Shown here one piece after another: positions 49,901 to 58,955 of a stretch of 64,000 nucleotides of DNA. The notes beneath the pieces were generated by a model, which saw only the letters and a program-made list of their open reading frames with translations, did not search any database and was not told the DNA's origin. Source of the stretch: Streptomyces naganishii JCM 4654. GTDB taxonomy: Bacteria; Actinomycetota; Actinomycetes; Streptomycetales; Streptomycetaceae. Made by a program: the position numbers and the translations under genes. The stretch's first letter is position 1, and the number at the start of each line of letters is the position of its first letter. The DNA lies in assembly GCF_014650575.1 (NCBI RefSeq), contig NZ_BMVF01000007.1, positions 1 to 64,000 of the forward strand, read 5' to 3'.

Positions 49901-50691
49901 GAAGCGGGTGCCGGGCCCGGGTACGCCGTGGCGTCGCCGGTCCCGGAGGGCACCCGCGCGTGACCCTCGCCGTCCGGCGCCGTGCGCAGCCGCGCGCCGG
50001 GTCCGGCGGCCGGGGTCAGGCGCAGGAAGGACTCGCCGATGCGCAGCAGCGCGCCCGGGGCGAAACGCAGGGGGTGGGGCCCGACCGGCCGGCCGTCCAG
50101 CACGGTGCCGTTGGTGGAGCCGAGGTCGGCCACCGAGACGCGGCCGTCCGGGGCGACCGTGACCGCGCAGTGGACGCGGGAGACGTCGGGGTCGTCGAGC
50201 GGGACGTCGGCGTCGGCGGAGCGGCCCACGGTGATCTGCCCGCCGTGCAGCAGATGGACGCCGCCCGCGTCCGGGCCCGCCACCACGTGCAGCTGGGCGG
50301 GGGCGTCGTCGAGCTCGGGGTGCGGCTCGGGCTCGGCCGGGGCGCCCAGGGACAGCACCGCGCCGTCCAGCAGCGGGGGCTCGCCGAGAGTGCAGCGCTG
50401 GGCGTCGAGGCGCTCCGCGCCCGCGTACAGCACGACCGGGCCCGCGCCGGGCTCGCGGCCGCCGCGCTCGGACGCCGGCCGCTCCCGGCCGCCCCGCTCG
50501 GTCCCGGCCCGCTCACGGCCGCCGCCGGCCGCCGCCGCGCCGTCCCCGGCCGCCGCGGCGGCCAGCGCCGACGCCACCGCGGCCAGGGCCGTGCCCGCGG
50601 GCGCCGTGACCAGCACGTCGCGGCTCGCGGCGCGGCGCCGCGCGTCGGAGGAATGGCCCAGCGGGTCTACGACGGTCAGCCGGATCTGCAT
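46963..50691 (-). CDS. FHA domain - FtsK/EccC-like ATPase
   Basis: This 1242-aa protein opens with an alpha/beta region and a Gly/Arg/Glu low-complexity stretch. An FHA domain (about 150-215) follows: ITVGRSADADVPLDD, DVSRVHCAV, LGSTNGTVLDGR; FHA domains bind phosphothreonine. A long Ala/Gly/Pro linker (about 230-480) leads to two FtsK/SpoIIIE-like units. The second has Walker A GPAGSGRT (852-859) and a Walker B-like LVVVVDDLDALVSP near 1080. The layout resembles type VII secretion EccC proteins with an added FHA. It is divergent from the kinase genes pkaA and pkaB, a likely source of its phospho-ligand. Confidence 0.88.
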   Translation of the reverse strand: MQIRLTVVDPLGHSSDARRRAASRDVLVTAPAGTALAAVASALAAAAAGDGAAAAGGGRERAGTERGGRERPASERGGREPGAGPVVLYAGAERLDAQRCTLGEPPLLDGAVLSLGAPAEPEPHPELDDAPAQLHVVAGPDAGGVHLLHGGQITVGRSADADVPLDDPDVSRVHCAVTVAPDGRVSVADLGSTNGTVLDGRPVGPHPLRFAPGALLRIGESFLRLTPAAGPGARLRTAPDGEGHARVPSGTGDATAYPGPAPASAAGPLGAQPTHLSYGSAAWGASGDAAGTSGHAPGRSPAVPAQGGAPRIEGRDGDAYGGGTHAGRSGVAGHPGAFAAAEALGAQDAPDTLEVPDAPEVPYDASPGAAGAAPPYGHASDPADAGGRKGTPLRGTDVPPGLRRRGGLGAWARRLAGGRADQQTARPEPYGTTGAAHGAAQETADASVRYANAAQMPETWPDPAALLLTALGPGPRLWERGPGHPETLTVRLGTADRPAPDGSGLLPAVPVTANLREVGALGLAGPRARLSGLARAVLAQLTALHSPDTLEVVLLCADRARPLQERTAEWSWLGWLPHTRPVHGQDCRLLLAYDREQATARTDELLRRLEDQAGETAPAPDPAPAGVRRPSWARDDDAAHARGFAGPYTVLVVDGDPGGADVREAVARLAQEGPRAGIHVVCLAEAVPASPASPVTETYETACAASPVFRECGAVALLSGDVATALRLMRVARTGPADAAAAPVGPGTVAVVDAVSPAWAERFARALAPLRTDAVAGDRPARVSAPLPLSARLLDELGLARATPASLQARWADAADDTVALGGRAWAILGAGLRGPVCADLVADGPHLLVEGPAGSGRTELLRSVVASLAAAERPDRLGIVLLDGRDGTAAAGGHGEGLRVCTDVPHVTTHLTASDPVRMREFAQSLSAELKRRAELLGRAGFAEWHARREVSGRIVAQRTPPGRGPSATRTTGLASAGPAATGPGAAGPGTAGFETAGPGTAGPDLTGPRPDRAEGAGTGMGTGASGASRTGGAGGTAPGTGAADLDAPPSSTLRLRPAAARARAEAATAPPLPRLVVVVDDLDALVSPALGSPGRPAAGSVIRALEAVAREGERLGVHLVAATTPGGRTAETEPARRAALRVTLEAPAAGPDEPAPGRGRLTRADGRTTAFQGGRVTGRIPRTATQRPTVVPLEWDRMGDPPARRSVRELGNGPTDLALLASALERAAREVSAARVPSLI

Positions 50692-51153
50692 CGCCGTCAG
50701 CGGTCCCTTCTGCGCGGGCGCCCGCGAACGGCAGGGGCGAAGCCGCCCCGCGGTCCCCCACCGCGGACTGCCCCCACCGCCGCACGAGCACGTCGGCCAG
50801 TACTGGAGGCATCCTCGCACCTGCCACTGACACCGCGCCCGCCGCCCGCGGCCAAGTGATCTTGATTGGTCGGCTCTGCCCGCAAAAGTGCCTGTCCAGT
50901 GACCCGCGACTGTCCGGATGGGGCCCGCTTGAGATCGGTCACGTCCGCCTCTGGCAACCAACCGACCCGAGCCGAGCGTCTTCCCGTCGAACATGTACGG
51001 CATCCCGCGCGTAAGTCGCCTCGTGAGGACGCGAGCGCAGTATCACGACCGCCCGGTAGCGAACAGGGCGGCACTACAGTGGGTCGGAACACCCGCTCAA
51101 GGCCCCGGAGGGCGCGGGGGACCAGGAAAGCAAGCGATCAGGGAGCGCATGAC
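50692..51153. other. Divergent promoter region, FHA-ATPase / pkaA
   Basis: These 462 bases separate divergent starts and should hold both promoters. GATCTTGATTGGTCGGC (50859-50875) is the least GC-rich part. TACAGT at 51075-51080 resembles a -10 element about 73 bases before the pkaA GTG. No gene is supported here. Confidence 0.4.
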
Positions 51154-52860
51154 GTGCGGCCGGTAGGCAGCAAGTACCTCCTGGAGGAGCCGCTCGGACG
51201 CGGCGCCACCGGGACCGTCTGGCGAGCCCGCCAGCGGGAGACGGCGGGCGCCGAGGCGGCCGTGCCCGGTCAGCCCGGGGAGACCGTCGCCATCAAGGTC
51301 CTCAAGGAGGAACTGGCGAGCGACGCGGACGTCGTGATGCGTTTCCTGCGGGAGCGCTCCGTGCTGCTCCGGCTGACCCATCCGAACATCGTCCGGGTGC
51401 GCGACCTGGTCGTCGAGGGTGATCTGCTCGCCCTGGTCATGGACCTCGTCGACGGCCCCGACCTGCACCGCTACCTGCGGGAGAACGGCCCCTTCACCCC
51501 GGTCGCCGCCGCCCTGGTCACCGCCCAGATCGCCGACGCGCTCGCCGCCAGCCACGCCGACGGGGTCGTCCACCGGGACCTCAAGCCCGCCAACGTGCTG
51601 CTCCAGCAGGCCGGCGGGCAGATGCACCCGATGCTGACCGACTTCGGCATCGCCCGGCTGGCCGACTCGCCCGGCCTCACCCGCACCCACGAGTTCGTCG
51701 GCACGCCCGCGTACATCGCGCCCGAGTCCGCCGAGGGCCGCCCGCAGACCTCCGCCGTCGACATCTACGGCGCCGGGATCCTGCTGTACGAGCTGGTCAC
51801 CGGGCGCCCGCCGTTCTCCGGCGGGTCGGCCCTCGAGGTCCTGCACCAGCACCTGAGCGCCGAGCCGCGCCGCCCGTCCACCGTGCCCGACCCGCTGTGG
51901 ACGGTCATAGAGCGCTGCCTGCGCAAGAACCCCGACCAGCGGCCCAGCGCCGAGAACCTCGCGCGCGGGCTGCGCGTCGTCGCCGAGGGCGTCGGCGTGC
52001 ACGCGAACGCCGCGCAGATCGCCGCCGCGGAGGGCGTCGGCGCCCTGCTCGCCCCCGACCCGGCGCCCGCGACCGTGCCCGCTCCGGACATGCCCGGCGC
52101 CGCCGACCCGACGCAGGTGCTGCCGCAGGGCGCGGCGTCGTACGACCCGAACGCCGCGACCAGCTTCCTGCCGCACACCGGCGGACCCGGGAGCGCGCCG
52201 GGGGCGGCCGACCCCACCACGGTGCTGCCGCACCACGCCGCGGCCGATCCCACGCGCATGATGCCGCCGATGCCCCCGGGGCAGCCCGGCGGCGGCCCCC
52301 AGGGAGAGCCGGACGGGCAGCCCGAGCAGCCGCACCCCTGGCAGACCCAGCTGCGCGCCGCCCGGGACCGCAACGAGCAGACGCAGGTCCAGTACCTCGA
52401 CCCGGGCGAGGACCCGCTGCGCCGCCGCCCGCAGCGGCAGGTCGCGCGGCCGCAGCCCCAGCCGCACCGGCAGGCGCCCCAGCCGCAGGGCGGTTACGGC
52501 TACGCGCAGCAGCAACAGCCGCAGCAGTACGCCCCGCCGCAGCCCCAGCAGCCGCGCCAGGCCCGGCAGCCCCAGCGCTACGCCCCGCCTCCCGCGCCCG
52601 AGCCCCAGCGGCCCGCGCGCGAGCCGAGGCCGCCGCGGCAGCGCAGCGCCAACCCGATGAAGATCCCCGGGCTCGGCTGCCTCAAGGGGTGCCTGTTCAC
52701 GATCGTCATCCTGGTCGTGGCGGGCTGGCTGGTGTGGGAGCTGAGCCCGCTGCGGGACTGGATCGGCACCGGCCGGAGCTACTGGGGTGAGCTGACGCAC
52801 GGGATCGACAAGGTCTCCGGGTGGCTCAAGCACATCGGGAGCGTCGTACAGGGCAAATGA
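51154..52860 (+). CDS. pkaA: Serine/threonine protein kinase PkaA
   Basis: This 568-aa eukaryotic-type kinase has P-loop LGRGATGTVW and catalytic lysine K48 in VAIK, separated by an unusually Ala/Pro-rich insert. HRDLKPANVLL (D142), DFG (D163) and the GTPAYIAPESAEG activation segment are intact. A Gln/Pro-rich linker (about 285-500) leads to one transmembrane helix (CLFTIVILVVAGWLVWE) near the C-terminus and a short outside tail. It matches S. coelicolor PkaA. GTG start with GGGAG 8 bases upstream. pkaB follows on the same strand after 160 bases. Confidence 0.95.
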   Translation: MRPVGSKYLLEEPLGRGATGTVWRARQRETAGAEAAVPGQPGETVAIKVLKEELASDADVVMRFLRERSVLLRLTHPNIVRVRDLVVEGDLLALVMDLVDGPDLHRYLRENGPFTPVAAALVTAQIADALAASHADGVVHRDLKPANVLLQQAGGQMHPMLTDFGIARLADSPGLTRTHEFVGTPAYIAPESAEGRPQTSAVDIYGAGILLYELVTGRPPFSGGSALEVLHQHLSAEPRRPSTVPDPLWTVIERCLRKNPDQRPSAENLARGLRVVAEGVGVHANAAQIAAAEGVGALLAPDPAPATVPAPDMPGAADPTQVLPQGAASYDPNAATSFLPHTGGPGSAPGAADPTTVLPHHAAADPTRMMPPMPPGQPGGGPQGEPDGQPEQPHPWQTQLRAARDRNEQTQVQYLDPGEDPLRRRPQRQVARPQPQPHRQAPQPQGGYGYAQQQQPQQYAPPQPQQPRQARQPQRYAPPPAPEPQRPAREPRPPRQRSANPMKIPGLGCLKGCLFTIVILVVAGWLVWELSPLRDWIGTGRSYWGELTHGIDKVSGWLKHIGSVVQGK

Positions 52861-53020
52861 GCGCCTGCCGCCGGGCGGGACGCGGGCGGGCCGCCGAGCG
52901 CGTCGCCGGACGCGAGTTTGGGTATTTGTCGACACCCAGCGGGTGATTTCCGTCTCCGCGGTGAAGGTTGGCTCGTCGGACGCGTAGTTTTGTCGGCAAC
53001 ACGCGTCTGTAGGAGCAGTC

Positions 53021-54256
53021 TTGGCACGGAAGATCGGCAGCCGGTACACCGCCCACCAGATCCTGGGGCGGGGCAGCGCCGGCACGGTGTGGCTCGGCGA
53101 GGGGCCTGACGGGCCCGTCGCCATCAAGCTGCTGCGCGAGGACCTGGCGTCCGACCAGGAGCTCGTGGGCCGCTTCGTGCAGGAGCGCACCGCGCTGCTC
53201 GGCCTCGAGCACCCGAACGTGGTCTCCGTACGGGATCTCGTGGTCGACGGCAACGACCTCGCCCTCGTCATGGACCTGGTCCGCGGCACCGACCTGCGCA
53301 CCCGGCTGGAACGGGAGCGCCGGCTGGCGCCCGAGGCGGCGGTGGCCATCGCGGCCGACGTGGCGGACGGGCTGGCGGCGGCGCACGCGGCGGGGGTCGT
53401 GCACCGGGACGTCAAGCCCGAGAACGTCCTGCTGGACATGCAGGGACCGCTCGGCCCCGGCGGGGCGCACCCCGCGCTGCTGACCGACTTCGGCGTGGCC
53501 AAGCTCATCGACTCGCCCAAGCGGACGCGCGCCACGAAGATCATCGGCACGCCGGACTACCTGGCCCCGGAGATCGTGGAGGGGCTGCCCCCGCGGGCGG
53601 CGGTGGACATCTACGCGCTGGCGACGGTGCTCTACGAGCTCCTCGCGGGCTTCACCCCCTTCGGCGGGGGGCATCCGGGCGCGGTGCTGCGCCGGCACGT
53701 CACGGAGACGGTGGTGCCGCTGCCCGGCATCCCCGACGAACTGTGGCAGCTGATCGTGCAGTGCCTGGCCAAGGCGCCGGCCTCGCGGCTGCGCGCCTCC
53801 GAGCTGGCGGCGCGGCTGCGGGAGCTGCTGCCGATGCTCGTGGGGATGCCGCCGCTGGACGTGGACGAGCCGGACACCGACCCGGTGGAGGAGCCGCCGG
53901 CGGAGACCGCGGCGGAGGCTCAGGCGCCGGGCGGGGAGCGGGCGCGGCGGCGGGGAGCGGTACCGCTGGTCCCGGGTGCCCGGCCCGACTCCAACAGGGA
54001 CACCCATACGTCGATGAGGGTGCCGGCGCCTGACGAGCTGGCGGGCGGCGCGCTGGGGACGGCCCGGGCGCCGCGGGCCTCGGGCGCCCCGCGCCCCGGC
54101 TCGGCCCGTCACCGCGCCGCCGCGCGCCGCCGCCGGGTGACGCTGGGCATCGCCGGCGCCGTCCTGGTGGCCGCCCTGGGCGCGGGCGCCTGGTGGGCCA
54201 CCTCCGAGGGCGACCACTCCCCGCCGCCGGCCGACTCCCACTCCACCTCCCCGTAG
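53021..54256 (+). CDS. pkaB: Serine/threonine protein kinase PkaB
   Basis: This 411-aa kinase has P-loop LGRGSAGTVW, K36 in VAIK, HRDVKPENVLL (D130), DFG and GTPDYLAPEIVEG, all intact. An acidic Pro/Glu-rich linker follows, then a Ser/Arg/Ala-rich part and a single helix (TLGIAGAVLVAALGAGAWW) near residue 380, with a very short external tail ending DSHSTSP. It matches S. coelicolor PkaB. The start is TTG at 53021: GTAGGAG sits 5 bases upstream and no ATG or GTG fits the domain start. Confidence 0.94.
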   Translation: MARKIGSRYTAHQILGRGSAGTVWLGEGPDGPVAIKLLREDLASDQELVGRFVQERTALLGLEHPNVVSVRDLVVDGNDLALVMDLVRGTDLRTRLERERRLAPEAAVAIAADVADGLAAAHAAGVVHRDVKPENVLLDMQGPLGPGGAHPALLTDFGVAKLIDSPKRTRATKIIGTPDYLAPEIVEGLPPRAAVDIYALATVLYELLAGFTPFGGGHPGAVLRRHVTETVVPLPGIPDELWQLIVQCLAKAPASRLRASELAARLRELLPMLVGMPPLDVDEPDTDPVEEPPAETAAEAQAPGGERARRRGAVPLVPGARPDSNRDTHTSMRVPAPDELAGGALGTARAPRASGAPRPGSARHRAAARRRRVTLGIAGAVLVAALGAGAWWATSEGDHSPPPADSHSTSP

Positions 54257-54261
54257 GGCCG

Positions 54262-54299
54262 GGACGGGCCGCAGGCCCTCTGCCTGCGCGGGCCCGTCC
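54262..54299 (+). terminator. Terminator after pkaB
   Basis: GGACGGGCC pairs with GGCCCGTCC; an inner GCAGGC/GCCTGC stem with small bulges extends it. It lies just after the pkaB stop and separates it from prfB. Confidence 0.75.
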
Positions 54300-54358
54300 G
54301 ACGGGGTCCCGGGTGGTGGGCGGGGCGGCCCGGTTGGCGGAGCCGTTACGCTGGGGGT

Positions 54359-55471
54359 GTGGCAGTCGTCGATGTATCCGAAGAGCTGAAGTCCCTCTCC
54401 TCCACCATGGAGTCGATCGAGGCCGTCCTCGACCTGGACAAGATGAGGGCAGACATCGCCGTGCTCGAGGAGCAGGCGGCCGCGCCGTCCCTGTGGGACA
54501 ACCCGGACGAGGCGCAGAAGATCACCAGCCGGCTCTCCCACCTCCAGGCCGAGGTCAGGAAGGCGGAGGCGCTCCGCGGCAGGATCGACGACCTCGGTGT
54601 GCTCTTCGAGCTCGCCGAGGCCGAGGACGACCCGGACACGCGTGCCGAGGCCGAGTCCGAGCTCGTCGCCGTCAAGAAGGCGCTCGACGAGATGGAGGTC
54701 CGCACCCTCCTCTCCGGCGAGTACGACTCCCGCGAGGCGCTCGTCAACATCCGCGCAGAGGCCGGCGGCGTCGACGCGGCCGACTTCGCCGAGCGACTCC
54801 AGCGCATGTACCTGCGCTGGGCGGAAGCGCGCGGCTACAAGACCGAGATCTACGAGACCTCGTACGCCGAAGAGGCCGGCATCAAGTCGACCACCTTCGC
54901 CGTCCAGGCGCCCTACGCCTACGGCACCCTCTCCGTCGAGCAGGGCACCCACCGCCTCGTGCGCATCTCGCCCTTCGACAACCAGGGCCGCCGCCAGACC
55001 TCCTTCGCGGGCGTGGAGATCCTGCCCGTCGTCGAGCAGTCCGACCACGTCGACATCGACGAGTCCGAGCTCCGTATCGACGTCTACCGCTCCTCCGGCC
55101 CCGGCGGCCAGGGCGTCAACACCACCGACTCCGCCGTGCGGATCACCCACCTCCCCACCGGCATCGTCGTCTCCTGCCAGAACGAGCGCTCCCAGATCCA
55201 GAACAAGGCCACCGCCATGGCCGTCCTCCAGGCCAAGCTGCTCGAGCGGCGCCGTCAGGAGGAGCAGGCCAAGATGGACGCCCTCAAGGGTGACGGCGGC
55301 AACTCCTGGGGCAACCAGATGCGTTCGTACGTCCTGCACCCGTACCAGATGGTCAAGGACCTGCGGACCGACTTCGAGGTCGGCAACCCCGAGGCCGTCT
55401 TCAACGGCGAGATCGACGGTTTCCTCGAGGCCGGCATTCGCTGGCGCAAGCAGCAGGAACAGCAGAGCTGA
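54359..55471 (+). CDS. prfB: Peptide chain release factor 2
   Basis: This 370-aa RF2 reads UGA/UAA stop codons and triggers peptide release. The stop-codon recognition region contains [11 protein letters not shown] (SPF tripeptide), and the catalytic GGQ lies at residues 249-251 in [15 protein letters not shown]. The reading frame is continuous, without the programmed +1 frameshift that regulates E. coli prfB. GTG start following GGGGGT. The next gene is 268 bases downstream. Confidence 0.97.
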   Translation: MAVVDVSEELKSLSSTMESIEAVLDLDKMRADIAVLEEQAAAPSLWDNPDEAQKITSRLSHLQAEVRKAEALRGRIDDLGVLFELAEAEDDPDTRAEAESELVAVKKALDEMEVRTLLSGEYDSREALVNIRAEAGGVDAADFAERLQRMYLRWAEARGYKTEIYETSYAEEAGIKSTTFAVQAPYAYGTLSVEQGTHRLVRISPFDNQGRRQTSFAGVEILPVVEQSDHVDIDESELRIDVYRSSGPGGQGVNTTDSAVRITHLPTGIVVSCQNERSQIQNKATAMAVLQAKLLERRRQEEQAKMDALKGDGGNSWGNQMRSYVLHPYQMVKDLRTDFEVGNPEAVFNGEIDGFLEAGIRWRKQQEQQS

Positions 55472-55739
55472 CCAATTTGTCGACAAGGCAACTGCCGCTC
55501 ACCGAGCGGTAGTTGTCGCAGTCGTCACACTCACCTTCTCTTGCCTCCGGCAAAGGACCCGTACCCGGACATCGCGCGCGCAACGGCCTTGACGTTGCTG
55601 CGGATTGTGGGAAGGGTGATGGGCGGCATGCGTGTCTCTGGGGCGCATGTGAACCGGGGGGCTCCATCGTTCTGCACCTCCGTTGATCGCTGCCCCGAGC
55701 GCGGCCCATTCGACGATCGCTACTGGGGGTAGCAGCCAC

Positions 55740-56639
55740 ATGACCAAGAAGACACGGATCCGTGTCGCGCGTACAGCCGCCGGCGCCGTGATAGCCGCGG
55801 GCGCCTCGCTCACCGCCGCGGGCGCCGCTTCCGCCCTCGACGCCCACGTCCAGGTCGGCCCGGTCGTCCTCGGCGTCGCGGCGGACGGCGGCACCACCGA
55901 TGGCTCGACCGACGGCAGCACCCAGGGCAGCACCGACGGCACCACTGACGGCGGCGCCTCCGTCGGCGTCACCGAGGGCTCCACGACGGGCTCCACGACG
56001 GGCTCCTCGACCGGTACGTCCACGGGTACGTCCTCCGGCACGTCCCAGGGCACCTCGACCGGCACGTCCAGCGGTACCTCGACCGGCACGTCCACGGGTA
56101 CGTCCTCCGGCACGTCCCAGGGCACCTCGACCGGTACCTCCACCGGCACGTCCAGCGGCACCTCGACCGGTACCTCCACGGGCACGTCCTCCGGCACGTC
56201 GACGGGTACGTCCTCCGGCACGTCCCAGGGCACCTCCACCGGCACCTCCGCGGGCTCCACCGGCGGCGGCTCGGGCAACAACGGCGGTTCGGGCAACGGC
56301 GGTTCCGGCAACTCCGGCGGTTCCTCCACCGGCGGTTCCGGCACGGGCGGCTCCGCCTCCACCGGCGGTTCCACCACCGGCGGTTCCGGCACGGTCGGCG
56401 GCACCGGCCCGGACGGCGGCGGCAACAACACCGTCCCGCAGGAGCAGGGCTCCTCGGCGCTCACCCCGACCGGCTCCGACAACAACGCCGCCCCGCAGGG
56501 CAACGGCAAGCAGCTGGCCGAGACCGGTGCCGGGCAGACCGCGTTCCTGCTGATCGGCGCCGCGACGATGATCGCCGGCGGCATCGGCTTCCGGATCCTG
56601 CCGCGCGTGATGGCGGGCCGCGGCGGCGCCGCCGCCTGA
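55740..56639 (+). CDS. Ser/Thr/Gly-repeat LAETG sortase substrate
   Basis: This 299-aa surface protein has a signal peptide ([20 protein letters not shown] and on to an ASA cleavage site near residue 32). A short folded segment leads into a long repeat region (about 60-185) of [16 protein letters not shown] units, then [14 protein letters not shown] repeats. The end carries LAETG (259-263), a helix and basic residues. LAxTG is the motif for class E sortases of streptomycetes, so anchoring to peptidoglycan is expected. The low-complexity stalk could project a small N-terminal part through the wall or be glycosylated. Role unknown. Confidence 0.9.
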   Translation: MTKKTRIRVARTAAGAVIAAGASLTAAGAASALDAHVQVGPVVLGVAADGGTTDGSTDGSTQGSTDGTTDGGASVGVTEGSTTGSTTGSSTGTSTGTSSGTSQGTSTGTSSGTSTGTSTGTSSGTSQGTSTGTSTGTSSGTSTGTSTGTSSGTSTGTSSGTSQGTSTGTSAGSTGGGSGNNGGSGNGGSGNSGGSSTGGSGTGGSASTGGSTTGGSGTVGGTGPDGGGNNTVPQEQGSSALTPTGSDNNAAPQGNGKQLAETGAGQTAFLLIGAATMIAGGIGFRILPRVMAGRGGAAA

Positions 56640-56669
56640 GGGTGACCGCGCTCTCGCGGAGCGTAGACG

Positions 56670-56702
56670 GAAGGGCCCGGAGCCTATGGCTCCGGGCCCT
56701 TC
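56670..56702. terminator. Terminator after the LAETG protein gene
   Basis: A 15-bp perfect stem (GAAGGGCCCGGAGCC with GGCTCCGGGCCCTTC) around a TAT loop. It lies between convergent genes and can act in both directions. Confidence 0.9.
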
Positions 56703-56765
56703 GCCCGTCTCACCCGGACTCCCGGGAAGTCCCGCCGGTCCCCGGCCCTCCCGGGCCCGGCCCGC

Positions 56766-56957
56766 CTAAGCCGTCTGGTGCGCCAGCAGTGCCACCGCCG
56801 CGATCAGCACCGCGAGCAGGGCGATCAGCGCCATCGGGTTCAGCCCGGCGAGGAAGTTCTCCTGCTGAAGCCGCTCGCGGTTCGCACGGCACACGGGGCA
56901 CCGGCCCTCGCTCACGGGCGCCGCGCAGTTCGCGCACACCAACCGGTCGTACGTCAT
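56766..56957 (-). CDS. Small zinc-ribbon membrane protein
   Basis: This 63-aa protein has two CxxC pairs (VCANC and CPVC, spacing typical of a zinc ribbon). A single C-terminal transmembrane helix follows ([19 protein letters not shown]). AAGGAGGG lies 8 bases before the ATG at 56957, which fixes the start; GTG/ATG codons up to 56993 add nothing with a ribosome site. It lies between prfB and ftsE, convergent with the LAETG gene. No known function. Confidence 0.82.
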   Translation of the reverse strand: MTYDRLVCANCAAPVSEGRCPVCRANRERLQQENFLAGLNPMALIALLAVLIAAVALLAHQTA

Positions 56958-57226
56958 GCGCTCGCCCTCCTTGCACCGGTTCCACTCACACAACGCTCAC
57001 GGACACGCGAACGTTCCCCTCTCCACAATGCCAGGTTCCCTGGGATTCAGCGCGGGGTCCCCGGAAGACCCCGGGCGGCCGTGCGCGGGGGCCGCGAGGA
57101 CGGGTCGCGCGGACAAAACGTACAACTATCCACCAACCCTTCCCCAACCCCGACCGGCGACTGCGCACCCACACCCGACTCGCGTATGGTCACGCTCATC
57201 TACCCCCGGCGACCCGTGGTGCATCC

Positions 57227-57916
57227 GTGATCCGATTCGACAACGTCTCCAAGGTCTACCCCAAGCAGACCCGCCCAGCCCTCAGGGATGTCTCCCTGGA
57301 GGTCGAGAAGGGTGAGTTCGTGTTCCTGGTGGGGTCCTCCGGCTCCGGAAAGTCCACCTTCCTGCGGCTGATCCTCCGCGAGGAGCGGTGCAGCCACGGC
57401 CAGGTGCACGTTCTGGGCAAGGACCTCGCGCGCCTGTCCAACTGGAAGGTGCCGCAGATGCGCCGCCAGCTCGGAACGGTGTTCCAGGACTTCCGCCTCC
57501 TGCCCAACAAGACGGTCGCCGAGAACGTCGCCTTCGCGCAGGAGGTCATCGGCAAGTCCAAGGGCGAGATCCGCAAGTCCGTGCCGCAGGTGCTCGACCT
57601 CGTCGGGCTCGGCGGCAAGGAGGACCGGATGCCCGGCGAGCTCTCCGGCGGTGAGCAGCAGCGCGTGGCCATCGCGCGGGCCTTCGTCAACCGGCCCAAG
57701 CTGCTGATCGCCGACGAGCCCACCGGCAACCTCGACCCGCAGACCTCCGTCGGCATCATGAAGCTGCTCGACCGCATCAACCGCACCGGAACCACCGTGG
57801 TGATGGCCACGCACGACCAGAACATCGTGGACCAGATGCGCAAGCGCGTCATCGAGCTGGAGAAGGGCCGTCTCGTCCGCGACCAGGCTCGCGGCGTCTA
57901 CGGCTACCAGCACTGA
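57227..57916 (+). CDS. ftsE: Cell division ATP-binding protein FtsE
   Basis: This 229-aa ABC ATPase begins [20 protein letters not shown]. It has Walker [10 protein letters not shown]-loop [16 protein letters not shown], signature LSGGEQQR and Walker [14 protein letters not shown]. With FtsX it transmits a signal across the membrane to cell-wall hydrolases during division; in streptomycetes it is likely to act in sporulation septation or wall remodelling. The GTG at 57227 has no good ribosome site; TATGGT at 57185-57190 may be a -10 element. ftsX follows after 43 bases. Confidence 0.97.
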   Translation: MIRFDNVSKVYPKQTRPALRDVSLEVEKGEFVFLVGSSGSGKSTFLRLILREERCSHGQVHVLGKDLARLSNWKVPQMRRQLGTVFQDFRLLPNKTVAENVAFAQEVIGKSKGEIRKSVPQVLDLVGLGGKEDRMPGELSGGEQQRVAIARAFVNRPKLLIADEPTGNLDPQTSVGIMKLLDRINRTGTTVVMATHDQNIVDQMRKRVIELEKGRLVRDQARGVYGYQH

Positions 57917-57959
57917 CCGCCGCCCGAGACACGTCCACGGAAAGGCTTGACCGAAGGCC

Positions 57960-58877
57960 ATGCGCGCCCAGTTCGTCCTGTCGGAGATCGGTGTGGGTCT
58001 CCGCCGCAACCTGACGATGACCTTCGCGGTCGTCGTCTCCGTCGCCCTGTCCCTCGCCCTGTTCGGCGGGTCGCTGCTGATGAGCGACCAGGTCAACACG
58101 ATGAAGGGCTACTGGTACGACAAGGTCAACGTCTCGATCTTCCTCTGCAACAAGAGCGACGCCGAGAACGACCCCAAGTGCGCCAAGGGCGCCGTCACCG
58201 AGGACCAGAAGAAGGCGATCCTCGCCGACCTCGACAAGATGTCGGTGGTCCAGAAGGTCACCCACGAGTCCCAGGACGAGGCGTACAAGCACTACAAGGA
58301 GCAGTTCGGCGACTCCCCGCTGGCCAGCTCCCTCACGCCGGACCAGATGCAGGAGTCGTACCGGATCAAGCTGAAGAACCCCGAGCAGTACCAGGTCATC
58401 GCCAGCGCCTTCAACGGCCGTGACGGCGTGCAGTCCGTGCAGGACCAGAAGGGCATCCTGGACAACCTCTTCGGCCTGCTCAACGGCATGAACTGGGCGG
58501 CCCGCGCGGTGATGGCGCTGATGCTGGTGGTCGCGCTGATGCTGATCGTCAACACCGTGCGCGTCTCGGCGTTCAGCCGGCGCCGCGAGACCGGGATCAT
58601 GCGCCTGGTGGGCGCCTCCGGCTTCTACATCCAGGCGCCGTTCATCATGGAGGCCGCGGTCGCCGGACTGATCGGCGGCACGGTCGCGTGCGGATTCCTC
58701 GTCGTCGCGCGGTACTTCATCATCGACCACGGCCTGGCCCTGTCCCACAAGCTCAACCTGATCAACTTCATCGGCTGGGACGCCGTGCTGACCAAGCTGC
58801 CGCTGATCCTCGCCACGAGCCTGCTGATGCCGGCGCTCGCCGCGTTCTTCGCGCTGCGCAAGTACCTCAAGGTGTGA
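57960..58877 (+). CDS. ftsX: Cell division protein FtsX
   Basis: This 305-aa membrane protein has four helices. The first is near residues 20-42. A large extracytoplasmic loop (about 45-165) includes CNKSDAENDPKC, whose two Cys could form a disulfide. Three C-terminal helices flank the conserved RRRETGIMRLVGASGFYIQA segment that contacts FtsE. The external loop is the part that binds wall-hydrolase partners in other actinobacteria. The S41 protease gene follows after 78 bases. Confidence 0.96.
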   Translation: MRAQFVLSEIGVGLRRNLTMTFAVVVSVALSLALFGGSLLMSDQVNTMKGYWYDKVNVSIFLCNKSDAENDPKCAKGAVTEDQKKAILADLDKMSVVQKVTHESQDEAYKHYKEQFGDSPLASSLTPDQMQESYRIKLKNPEQYQVIASAFNGRDGVQSVQDQKGILDNLFGLLNGMNWAARAVMALMLVVALMLIVNTVRVSAFSRRRETGIMRLVGASGFYIQAPFIMEAAVAGLIGGTVACGFLVVARYFIIDHGLALSHKLNLINFIGWDAVLTKLPLILATSLLMPALAAFFALRKYLKV

Positions 58878-58955
58878 CGCACGCCTCCACGCGCCCGGAG
58901 GGTCGTACGGTCAAGGGGCCGTACGGCCCCGGAGCGTTGTCCTAGACTCACCGCC

